64,000 nt of DNA. Source: Ornithodoros turicata. Taxonomy: Eukaryota > Arthropoda > Arachnida > Ixodida > Argasidae. The stretch's first letter is position 1. Each line of letters starts with the position of its first letter. The position numbers and the translations under genes are program-made. The stretch covers positions 105,989,962 to 106,053,961 of the forward strand of contig NC_088202.1 of NCBI RefSeq assembly GCF_037126465.1, written 5' to 3'. Below the pieces are notes generated by a model. It did not search any database and was not told where the DNA came from. It was given only the letters and a program-made list of their open reading frames with translations. This document shows, piece by piece, positions 22,519 through 33,379 of the stretch.

Positions 22519-23319
22519 TTGTGTGCCCAGCATAAAATAATCGGAGGAGATCTTACTTTCCGATGGATACCGTCTCACGTCGGTACCGGCGGCAACGAAA
22601 GAGCGGCCCAATCAGCATCCTCATCATACTTGAGCTGCAGCCCTTTGCGGCCGATTCCGGATGACACCAGCAGAGAAATTGCCGTTAAACAGCTAGTTGA
22701 AATGCGTCACACTGGGATACGAGACAACATGCAAAACCACCGAACCTTTCTTCCCATGAAAAGGCCTCCCCCGAGGCATATAAACCATGTTCTATGTTAC
22801 GCACAGGATCTGCGTTCACCAGCTCACAACTATATATGCAAGATAGGGGATGGTGCCAGCTACGGTCGCTGTCGTCAACCGGAAGACATCGGACATATCC
22901 TGAAAGAATGTCGCGCTTTTACAACACTATGCGGGAAACCTACCCTGCACACTCCAGGACTGGCACGTTGGCGAACATCCTATACTCAGAAGGGTCTTAC
23001 GCCGAAGGATCTGAAATATTCGCAACCTCGTGAGTTTTCTCCAGGAAACGGGCCTTGCGCAAAAATCCCTCTAACGTACCCCCTACCCACAGTGCGCATC
23101 GGTCTCATTCATCCTGTACTTACCTCACATCCAACCCTTCACCCCTTTCTGGTTGTAGTCGTGACGATGCCCCCTCATGTGGCCAAAAACGGCGAGCCAG
23201 TTCCGACATTAGCCCCTCCCCTCCCCTTCATGAGTGCCGCCAACAACGGCACATCGTCACAAGAACCACTGCCATCTTTTCTTCAGAGTGTGCTTCATTC
23301 TACCCACCAGAAGGCTTAG
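22519..23319 (+). pseudogene. LINE RNase H and C-terminal segment, 5'-truncated
   Basis: An open frame of 266 codons begins inside the RNase H domain with LTFRWIPSHVGTGGNERAAQ, the conserved last block, with Ala where Asp is usual. About 100 residues later a Cys-His block occurs (GRCRQPEDIGHILKEC), matching the C-terminal zinc-like region of RNase H LINEs with the first Cys missing. The frame is intact for an unusual length given the truncation, which suggests a fairly recent insertion or chance. The sequence is unlike the poly-C LINEs at 2.5 and 62 kb, so it is a separate family. The last 80 codons look like UTR read through. Confidence 0.75.
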
Positions 23320-23653
23320 CCTTCATCATCAACCCCCACAACTCACCACCGCCACCCATGTACAACCCTTAGGAAGTTTGGTTGAAACGCGGTGAATCTA
23401 AGAATTTATTTTACAGCGGTAGCAGTATCAGGGAGGTTTGGCGGCGCTGACGGTGATATGGGAAGCGTAGCAGAAACGAAACGACGTCACGACATCACGT
23501 GGTACAGCGGGTACCCCAGTAACATCCCACACACACACATGACATCACACTACCTGCAGCACAGAGACTGGCCGGCGCGGTAGTCAATCGCAGCGCAGGG
23601 AGAGGGAGATAAACCTGTCACTGTGCGCTTGTCGCCACTCAAGACTCGTCAAA

Positions 23654-23809
23654 ATGGGGCGGCTACGCAAGGTGCGCACGCCATCTGAAAAGCGAGAGTA
23701 GAAAACGCAGCTCGCCACGGCTGCTCGTGAGTGGTGTCGTACACAAAGTGAAGCACAGCGAGAAGCCGCACGTGTCGGGAGAAGAGAAGGCGAGAAGACC
23801 CCGAGGTGA
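23654..23809 (+). pseudogene. small basic Arg/Glu/Ala-rich reading frame with one stop
   Basis: The frame starts ATG and reads MGRLRKVRTPSEKRE, a TAG, then KTQLATAAREWCRTQSEAQ and AARVGRREGEKTPR to a stop. The stop falls where a Trp or Arg would keep the heptad-like basic pattern. Similar basic frames occur at 37808-37933 (reverse) and 54485-54844. No family is known to me with certainty. From general impression these resemble short basic ORFs found in tick repeats. Confidence 0.4.
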
Positions 23810-23996
23810 GACAACGCGAAGCGGGGACGACGAAGAGAGAACCCACCACTCGCCCGAGGGCTTGTCGAGGAAATGATGAAAGTAGACTACAGCAACACAT
23901 CAGTTTGAATTATTATGAACGGGGTGCTTCGTAGCGATAGGTGATATTCTACCCTACTGAACCACACACCGGGGGTCGAATTCCAACATTCACCAG

Positions 23997-24025
23997 AACG
24001 GTAACCGTTCTTAACGGTTACCGTT
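23997..24025. repeat. paired 13-mers AACGGTWACCGTT
   Basis: AACGGTAACCGTT and its complement AACGGTTACCGTT lie three bases apart. This resembles the iterated words at hAT-like ends elsewhere, but no partner end or TSD was found. Confidence 0.5.
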
Positions 24026-24029
24026 ACCT

Positions 24030-27000
24030 TAACCTTCTTAAGCGGTCGTTCGACGAGCACCAAAGAACGGCGGAAACGACCCCAATACGGCTATGCAACA
24101 AATCAGTAGCGCTCCGTCATACTCCGGCTGTTTGTCCATTGTTTCTTTGCAGGACACGTCCGTGGCTCTCTAAGGCTAACTCAACAGCATGCATATTTAA
24201 TCCAGATGTACTTTCCAAAGTGCCCCAAAACGTAGCACGCTGCTCCCGTTGACGCAATGATGTAACAAGGTCAAATAGATAGAATGTGAAATGATAAGTG
24301 CTTGGCTCATTTCGAACGTGTGGCTCTGCTACAGTACAATCAGTTACGTCGCAGCGTCGAGACGGTCAATATATCGACGGCGTTCGCTCGCACGAGACGC
24401 ACTTTCTGCGCTCTCCAGTTTTAAAATTGCCTTCAAAATTTATGCCATTCGGGTCTCCACCGATAAAGAAATGTGAGGGGTCTTGCAAACGCTTCTATCT
24501 CGGCTTCCCCGCGATTTATGCGCGCCTCTCTTAGCACGCCCTATTACAATGCGGCGGTTACTCCGCGCTTTGCTTTTGCCAGAAATGATCTGAATTCGTG
24601 ATGAGTGCCAAGGCAGCAAAAGTTGGATAACGGTCTCCCGAGCGTCCCTGTTTCTGGTTGGACGGATACAGATTTAACGAGCAGGAGTAGAAGACGCGTT
24701 TTGTTTAGCTAGATTTACCGCTTTTTTTTTTTTTTTTTTGCATGATGTACTAATGTTCCTCTTTATTTTCAGACGTACATTGACGGAATGCTGGTCACAC
24801 TCTGCAGTGACAATTGCGCAGTACAAATTACGCAAGATTTTCTGTAGAGCGACATATAATCTTTAAAAAAAGCGTAAAATGAAGGTTTTACCCGATAGAG
24901 TGTCATAATTTCTGTATCATTTCCTCAGAAGCAGAGCCAATGTAGATTATAGATCTCCAAAAACGGTAAGCGCCGATGATTTTCTTTCTGCCATTTCTAC
25001 ATTAATGAGTCCTATGATTTATGAACTCCACAGAGAGCAGTCGCATGCGGCGAGTACGTGGGCGTGTTTATCTTATTCAAGTACGTTCTAATCTCCAATG
25101 GGTTTATTCATTCAGCGACACGAGATCAAGAGGGTAAAATAATACACAGTCCAGCTTGTTGCCGAGATGGGGCAGGCTCTGCCAAGGGCAGTCAAGGGCA
25201 GGCTCTGCCCGAAAGCTTGCGTATTAAATAGTTACTCTGACTTCGTTCTTCATTCTTGCGTTACTATTTTTCTTGAAGACCCTTCAGCGACACGAAGAAT
25301 AACTCTGCATGTCTTACTCATGTAACAGTCTTTACAACTCTCCCTAGTGCGCTTGAACTTGGGTATTTACTTCCTTTTTAAATTTCTTAACAACGGTGGC
25401 TTGAGACAAAAACAAATTTACAAATCAGTTTTCTGTAGTATTTTATTTAGAAAGGACGACGTGTTTAGATCTAGTCAGAGATGCTATATACTCCTCCTAC
25501 TGCCTATCAATCATACAATGCCTAACATCGTGCTAACACACATCGCGCTGAAGATACCCTGAAGCGGTTAATCGCTTACTAGACGTGGTCTTGAGAAGAA
25601 AAGTACATACGCATTCATTTCAAATAACTAGCGCTGAATCACTTCATGAGGACACAATACGAACTATCACGTTGAATACGTTTCTTGTGAAATATCACCA
25701 CATATTTCTACATGCATTGTGCAGTGATAATTGAAATGCAAGAAAGAAAAGAAAAAGATGGGGAGATGCAGGATTCTTCAACATGAATACCGGCTTCTCC
25801 TTAGCGCTTAGAGCTGCATGCTAAGCGAAAGAAGTAAAATATATAGAGAAAATAGTAAAAATAAATATAGTAAGATATGCATGACAGGTACTCTAATAAG
25901 TTGTAGGAGCCAAAATAAAAAATAAAGAGTGCTTAACGACAAATAATCCAAACGCAGAGTTTCACAATACTAGGCAGGAATAATCACCGTAAGCAACATT
26001 ACTCCGGCAGTTTTTCAAAAATTGCATTCGTCTATTCGAGTTACCGTGTCCTAAAAACCACCACGTTCGACAGGATTTCCCATTATAACCTCTCCCAGAC
26101 TCATTTCCTCTCCATACTCACTTCTTAACGGAAACATAATTCGAGTATGCATCACGACGTTCCCGTGCGATTCCCGAGTACATTTGGGCGCTTCGACAGC
26201 TCCGAGGAAATCTCGGAGCAAGTACGCTAATAGGTAAGGCGACAACGCCTAATGGAGTCTGCAAACCCATCTGCCTTTTGAATTATTGTGCGACAAGTCA
26301 ATTAGTGGGTCGCACGTATCGTGCACTGATGAGTGCCAGCTCGTGGCGTTATAAATTCGGGCCTAATTACCCTCCAGTCCAGAACACATCATTGCTGGTG
26401 GGTGGCCAGGAGGCTCAGCGGCGGCGCCTTGGCTGCGACGAGTGTGTGACGTATCTAATGAGCCTGCTCCACGAAGTGTTTGCAACTGTTGTGGATGTCA
26501 AGGAGCATTACCGGCACAGAGATCTCGATGATGCGGAACAATTTCGAAAGCGTCCAGTCGCGCTATCTTCCCAGTTAGGAAATTTTGATTAGATTAACGT
26601 CAGCATCGCGCTCACTTTTGATGGTGTGACTCGGTGCCATGCAAGTACATGGGCATGACGTGATTTTAGCATTTCGACGTAGAATACGTCTTCTTCGTTT
26701 ATTGTTGTTGTCTTTGTCCGCACTAGTGTGACAACATTGCCACAAGACAACACTGACGTGTTCTACATAGCAGATCTGTCCCCGACACTGTCCTTTTCTG
26801 TTTTTCTTTTCCTTTTTTTTTTTCTAGTGTAGAATGCGTTCTGGGGTCGGACAAAGCATGTGTCGATATCACATGCTGGCCACATTTTGGTCCCTCTCTC
26901 CACATTCCCTTTCAGAGGTCAAGATGGTACCACGTGATGCGTTGCGAATCTGTCCCTCTCAACTTCCCCTTTCGACGGGGTGCTTGCTTCCCTGGCTGTC

Positions 27001-30000
27001 ACTGCGAATAGACGTAACGTACACGCTCTTGTAGTAGAACGTGAAGGTAGCAAAGCAGAGCCTTCAAGTCTGCTTAAATTCACCAGTGGCGGTAACTCCT
27101 ATACTAAACGCACGAGCACTTCACCATCTCAACCGGACAGAAAAAAAGTTACCACGAGCGTGCCAAATTTAAACCAATTTAATTCGACGCATGTTGGCTT
27201 TTTTTCATTCGCGACCGAGTCGCGTTTACTGTACATTTTATCGCACATTTTACAGTACGACGGAATACATTCTGCATTCGCAGCTTTAACCAGGGCAAGC
27301 GAAAGTCCTGCGTGTTCTAGAAACGTTTTGCGCTGTTCTTTATGTTTGTACTTAATTGTGGCTGTAAGTGGAAATGCTGAACTTTCAAGCACGATATGTT
27401 TCCCCTGTGGTGTTTGTCAAATTGCTCGCGTTTCACACCTTTATGTCGTCCCAACGACTGTCCTCGGTGACCCAATTTTCTGATGTTTGGCAAATTATTT
27501 ACGTCATTCCAATAGAAGATGACTCCCGTACACAGGAGACAACAGTCGCCCGAAGAGACGCTTGGTGACTGACGTTAATGATCACCTGATACTTCTCCGT
27601 CGCCGTAAGTTCCGCTAACTAGATTACTGCAATCACTATTGAGCATAGCCATATCGGATACCGTCAAAGCGAGAACTTTTCCGAATGCGGTATAATAACC
27701 CTCACTTGCATAGGAGGTACTCAGGTGTACCCGGCTATGTAAACGATAGAAAGCCATTGATTACAAAGTATGACGCCACTCTCTTTCTTTTTGTGTTGGA
27801 CCGTACTTCAAGACCATGCCTGGAGACTATGCCGTGACTTGTGATATTTCAACCGTGTACGTATTTTGTGTTTGCGCTGATTATGTAGGCGCTTCATAAA
27901 TGAGCATCAAGCGTTACATCGCCTTATCAACAAGTAACTGTACGAGAAGAGGACATCCTTCTGTCAAAGTTAGCCTGAAAGTACACGCCTGAGGCAGCGC
28001 GCATGCTGGGAATTCTGTCGCAGCATAAAGAGTAAAGAATGCACACCACTTCAAGCTCATCATGCATAACACATGTTAGTCTTAAGATCTAGTGCAGCTT
28101 TACTGCCGTCGTGTTGTGTTATACAAGCAGCTTAACGTATGCTTGATGACTTCTTAAACCCCCAGGATACATGGTTTACAGATTTGGTTGTTCTATGAAC
28201 GCCATAACTTATTGCTTTAAATTAAAAAAAAGAGCTATCATGCATCATAATGAAGTAAATCTGAAGTAAATGTATGTTTCATGCATTATAAACTTCGTGA
28301 CTAGATTTGGAAGTACATACAAAGATGTCGAATGTCGAAGTTGGACAACTACCTCAAAAGTAGCGTTGAGCACCAAACGACAACCCACTTTTTTCTATCA
28401 ACTTATACATTTAATGTCTTACAAAGAATTCAAATCCCAACAAAGACTTGGTTACGGACGAATCCCTTCCATCAAATTCTATTCCCAAATTACATCGTGT
28501 GGGGACTCCTCCATCGCCGCGACGAGATTTTCAATGACAATGCAAAATATTCCATCTGAACGGCAGATATATGAGTTTGGGACAAAAAGAAAGAAAAAAA
28601 AATATGAAAGGAACCAGGAAACAAAAGAAAAGATGATATGAGGGGGCGAAAGGAGGTGAGGAAGTGAGTGAAGAAGGGCGAAATAAAAGAAAAGGAGGAG
28701 TAATCAATTTAATCCGTCGTTTTGCTATTTCTTGCGATGAGAGCGCATAAATTTTAAGTGATTGTCACCGCTGCACTTTCCCGGATCTGAGCGTGCCTCA
28801 GCGTCTGATTAATTCACAAATGCTATTATAGAAAAGACATGGATGAATTTGGAACAGGAAAAAATACGAACATATCCCCCAATTTTGGTCATCTACTTAG
28901 AAGCTCAAACGCGACCCATTCTCAGGCTCTTTTGCTCCGTTCTTTCTCTTAGTGTTTATTTTTTGTTCTTGTACGAAGATGCGCTTATGGCGTTCATTCT
29001 TGAGTAAGTCCAGTAGAACCAATTAGTCGTAGCATTTAGGGCCTTTATAGCAAAGAATATTAGTCGTAGTATTTAGGAATATAAAGAAAGTAAGGGGGAA
29101 AGAAAACAGGGCATGTCACAAGTGAGCTAACACAAAGGTTGAGGATAGCTTTCAGGCGTTTTGTTCCTCTCTTGGCAAGAATTGGTGAAAAGAACAATGA
29201 ATGCTCGTATCCGCTTTTAATACTTTCTTACGGGTCTGCTGGGCGCGAAAGACTTTGTAATGAGCGGAGCGTACAACGTCGCTCCGCGCGTGAATACAAT
29301 GAAGCGCAGCAACGGCAGCTGGGATCGTTAGCGCTGGCAGGACGTACAGCTCATTTAATTAGTGGGGCAACGCAATCGGGCGAAGATCCACGCGCTAGTC
29401 GTTCGAAAGTACCGAGGAAAGCGCCACCAAATGGCCAAATTGATAGTTTTGCTCCCGTAACTGTGCAGTGGCCGTTATGTGTGTCTGCATGACGCACATG
29501 GCTTCTCACGAACTCGTTTCGTCCGCGTACATACAGCCCATCTAGAGATTTCTACCGTTTTATTAATGTCGCGAGAGTGCTCGCATGCGTACTAAATTTC
29601 TATCGCTCTCGCCGTCAGAACAACGAAGCCATTTCCGTGATAATCTGCGGGGTGTCCGTTTCCTTAAAGGGGTCTCCATAAATTCGTCAGATGTTCGCAT
29701 TTATGCACATGGTGGCTTGTTATGCGACAGGTGCAGAGAGGCGACATTTGGTAGTATTTTGGTATAGTTGTATCATCCATACACGTACTCTGCACAAGTA
29801 CTCTACAGCGACAGACTGAACCGACAGAGGTGTTTCTGTGCATGAAACGAGCCTTGGCGGTTTCTTTGCCCTATCCAAAGGGGTCATGAAGAGTTCCTCA
29901 AAACATCTGTAAGCATCTGCAATGCATGACCGGACGTTAATACTTTCACTATGCTGAGTATAAACAGAGCACTCGTTAGAGCAACGTTGATAAAAGTCAC

Positions 30001-30145
30001 GGCCAAAAAACGCATATTAACTAAAAGCCACGTCCTGACCGTTGCCAGCGCGATCGAGAAACCGGATGTGACGTCATAAGCAGGTGACCTTCTCTACTGG
30101 CGAACTGGCTGGGACTGAAAAAAGGATGCACGTGACGTCATGTCC
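24030..30145. other. unassigned 6.1-kb stretch
   Basis: This is the longest stretch with nothing I can assign. A poly-T lies at about 24721-24740. Frames at 26278-26592, 26980-27483 (forward), 27129-27392 (reverse, with CKMCDKMY) and 29139-29492 have no clear motif. A host exon could hide here, but splice structure cannot be judged by eye. Confidence 0.35.
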
Positions 30146-30312
30146 TCCTCGGTAGCTCAGTCGCTAACGTGTTGGCTTGCTGAGCTCAAGAAGATTCCGG
30201 CCGAGAACGGCAGCAATGTGGGGAAGGTAAACATTGTTTCTAGCACTGACTGTCGGAGATTTCCGGCACACATCAAAAGAACACCAGGTTGTGGAAATTA
30301 CCCGCACGTGCA
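30146..30312 (+). mobile_element. second tRNA-headed SINE family, decayed
   Basis: The head TCCTCGGTAGCTCAGTCGCTAACG has an A-box-like block. The B-box is largely lost: about 20 bases that should hold GGTTCGATTCC are reduced to AAGATTCCGG. The body has GGCAGCAATGTGG, CACTGACTGTCGGAGATTTCC, and ACACCAGGTTGTGGAAATTACC. It differs in body sequence from the SINE at 17121. Confidence 0.6.
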
Positions 30313-31641
30313 GCATGTCGCCGCACTAGGCAGACGAACCTTACGTCATGGCACCATTATTAATATACGTGACGTCATGCCACTAGGAGGGTGGCCGCTC
30401 GCCGCTTTTGTTGCGACTGAACTGCGCCCGCGTGGAATGCAATATGGCAAAAATCACATGGGTTTCAGAAGTCACCCCTGAGAATCATTTTCCACCGAGA
30501 ACTCAAAATGTTTGGGAATCTCTTCACGCTTCCTTTAAAACCTGTTAGCAGTATTTACCCTAGGCATCGTTTTGCACAACGGAACTCCTCAAATGTTGCC
30601 CATGGCAGGTGCTGCTGAGAATCTCTGAGGAGGCTATAACCCCTGTCTGCATCGTCTCAAGGCGACGTTCCAGTTAAAATTACGCTTCAGGCACAGGTTC
30701 ATCTCACACCTCTGTCTGCCATAGCCTGCCCTTGCACAGCGGAAGGAACCTTCATGCGTCGCACGACTTTCTGATTCCTAACACTTCTGTCCAATTCGCA
30801 TGTCCAAAATGTTCCCATTGCCTTTTCCTCTTCTTTTTATTTTTTATTTTTATCGACACCAAAATTTATGTTTCGAAACTCTTACATGCCAATCCAAAGC
30901 AACCTTATGCGAGCACCAGCCATGATTACCGCATCTATACGCTGAAGCCTACCTCAGTGGAGAAGACAAACACATCAGCGCCTGCGGGCGTCGAGAGGTT
31001 TTTGCACGCACACGGGGGGACGCCTTCCCCTTAATTACAAGCGGCACCCAGAGATAAACGCAATCTTTCTTCGTTTGTATATAAGACCCGCGACTTCTTT
31101 GGCGGGCGAAGGGAAAGCAGTCTGAAGATGGTGAATGAAAACTTTCTCCTCGTTGAAAGAGGCTTTATCTTGGCCGGCTGTCCTCGCCAGGCGCCCCACT
31201 ACAAAGAGGCGAAAGGGAAGGCACAACAAGGCTCATCCCGACGCAGTGGACGGGCTCCACTTTGCCCATCGTCAGTTGGTACTCAGTCTCATTTGCACTG
31301 GAGTCCGCCCACGGGCATGAATTATGGAATCAGTCTCAATTACGGCTTCGTTGCTCGCCTTTTCTCCCGTTTCTCTTCGATCGTCCACTCCTTGTTTTTT
31401 TTTTTCCTTTATTTTGCAACTGCGGTCCTCCGTTTTGAGAGCAGTAGTACAGTGTTCGTGTGACATCGGCGTTCAATAATATAAGAGGCTTTGCGGTGTC
31501 TCTGAAACTCAACCGTGCGATACCCAAAGCCTTCACAAATACTTGGTGGTCTTGTGCGCGCGTTCGCTTGATGACAGAAATCGTAAGGGTAGAGTCGAGA
31601 AGGCGAGCAGAGAAAAGGAAATTGAGTAAATCAAAGGATTT
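30313..31641. other. unassigned stretch
   Basis: T-rich patches lie at about 30820-30855 and 31395-31415. No family is recognised in any frame. Confidence 0.35.
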
Positions 31642-31731
31642 GTACGGAGCAGGAGCGTAGCGAGGGGGGGGGGGGGGGGGGGGGGGGCTTAGGGGGCTAG
31701 AGTCTCCCCTCGCTACGCTCCTGCACCGTAC
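31642..31731. repeat. 23-bp inverted repeat enclosing a 24-base poly-G
   Basis: GTACGGAGCAGGAGCGTAGCGAG at 31642-31664 matches the reverse complement of 31709-31731 at 22 of 23 positions. The loop is a 24-base G run and a short G-rich tail. A poly-C run follows at about 31734-31750. Such arms around homopolymers occur in animal MITE-like repeats; no TSD was found. Confidence 0.7.
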
Positions 31732-31750
31732 AACCCCCCCCCCCCCCCAC

Positions 31751-32896
31751 CGGGTAGAGCCCACACACACACACACCGAAATGTAGGCCACTTTGTACGT
31801 ATGGCGCGATTTCTTCATGGTGGCTAAATGCTAAAGGAAGAGCCTCGGGACGAGAAAAAAACATCATAAGGAGCTGAAAAATCACGGACACGGACAAAAA
31901 TAGAAGGACACAGGACGAGCTCCAAATGGAGCGTCCGTTATGAAGTTGTTCTGGAGGTACCTACAAGCCCAAATCGCCTTCATTGTTAACTCAGGACGAG
32001 GGCCCTTTTGGAGGGTTTGTAATAGCCAGCCGTCTGTCAAACTGGCTCCTCCTTTGATAGAGCTTCTTCCTCATATACCTAGAGTGCTTCCTGTGGAATA
32101 AACGTTCCATTTTGCTGGTCTGAGTTCGTCCCTTCGTGTCTCTTGTCTGCCTGTCTCCTCATACTCAAGGAAATGTTACCTGCAAAAATATTAATGACCC
32201 CGAGACTCTCACACGCTATACTTGGGCGCTTTGAATCAACCTCGCTCGAGCGTCACATGTTCCCTCCAAGCAATTAACGAAGAAGGATGTTATCAAACAG
32301 ACGAGCCAGAAACCTTATTAACCCCTTATCCGTGAGTCATAGCAAGAAAATACGAGACTTCGTTAGCCACAAGCCGTTCCAGAGCGAAGTCACGTTCGCG
32401 GGAGGGGACTGGCCGGTGCAATTTCCAACGGTCGGTAAAGAGGGAGGAAAAAAGGAGAAGGGGCGCTTTGTTCGTTGATCGCTCGTCTACAGACTTTCGA
32501 TGACCGTGGCGAGATCTTGTTCTCTGTCCAATATAGCCCCATAATTCCATCGCAACTTGAGGTCATCTTTCTATTTCTAAAGATTCTCGAGTGTGTGAAG
32601 GCAAATAAACAGGGCCGTCGAAGAAAAGGTGCACCGAGAGGGGATGTATTTTTAACACCTAAAAATTTCGCTCACGTTCGCGTTATTAGATTTGGTGTGC
32701 TCCTAGGAGATCCCCTCACGCCAACGTAATGGTGGTGGCGAAAGAAGCTTCATGAAATATTGATCGAGCGTCGTAACGAACAAGTCCGGATTTATCTGCG
32801 TCCCAGACGGTAGGCCGGCAGGAACTTTCGCATAATGACTGCGTCTTCTCTTTCAGTTTTTTTATCTGACGTGTGGCAAAATTCAGCTGCCACACG
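31751..32896. other. unassigned stretch, possible Penelope-like 3' remnants
   Basis: Words like GACACAGGACGAGC (near 31910) and, on the other strand, AATAAACGTTCC then GAGTTCGTCCCTTCGTGTCTC (near 32100-32145) loosely resemble the 3' end of the Penelope-like element at 41.5 kb. The resemblance is too weak to call an element. Confidence 0.3.
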
Positions 32897-33379
32897 TCAT
32901 GCTGCCAAGCCTACTACGCGTACCAAACCAAACGAAAACGCGCAGTGCTGACAGAACCTCGGTCTCTGACAAAGTGTCTGTAAAGCAAAGCTGATGTTCG
33001 ATGACAAGACTCCCGATGTTCGAAAGTGTTTCACCAAGTACGTTTTCTGTTCGTGGAACGTTCGGATGCCCCTGGAGACACTACGTGAACGAAAAGAGCA
33101 GGAATAAAACCAATGTTTCTGTCCTACAGCTGCTTGGACCCAGTCCGAAGCCATTTTACATACAGTAGGTCGCTTTAAAATTCCTGTGAAATTGAAAATC
33201 CCGAATACTTTGTTATAAATGCTCTGAAACTGACTCAGAAAGTAATTGGCATTAGAATTTTCTATTATCGGATAAAATTTGAATAACAACCAATAGACGA
33301 TTTCAGAAATTGCATGGATGGCCCACCAGAGAGCGCCGTGTTGCGAAAGCCCCGCTGCACCTTGGGATCTAGTTTTCAT
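32897..33379 (-). CDS. unassigned 160-codon open frame
   Basis: This is one of the longer frames without any transposon motif. The N-terminal third has a hydrophobic block (ALWWAIHAISEIVYWLLF) and the middle is Asn/Phe-rich. No domain is recognised and no neighbour supports a gene. AT-rich chance reading is quite possible. Confidence 0.15.
   Translation of the reverse strand: MKTRSQGAAGLSQHGALWWAIHAISEIVYWLLFKFYPIIENSNANYFLSQFQSIYNKVFGIFNFTGILKRPTVCKMASDWVQAAVGQKHWFYSCSFRSRSVSRGIRTFHEQKTYLVKHFRTSGVLSSNISFALQTLCQRPRFCQHCAFSFGLVRVVGLAA

Noticed and set aside
22278..22540. His/Thr/Pro-rich frames
   Set aside because: They are translations of (CT)n, (CA)n and a minisatellite.
27129..27392. BED-type zinc finger (CKMCDKMY)
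   Set aside because: Only one Cys pair is visible and no His pair is at the expected spacing; the opposite strand is equally open.
30146..30220. tRNA gene
   Set aside because: The head is tRNA-like but the B-box is lost and a SINE body follows.
31890..32165. Second Penelope-like element
   Set aside because: Only short loosely similar 3' words; no RT or GIY-YIG coding.
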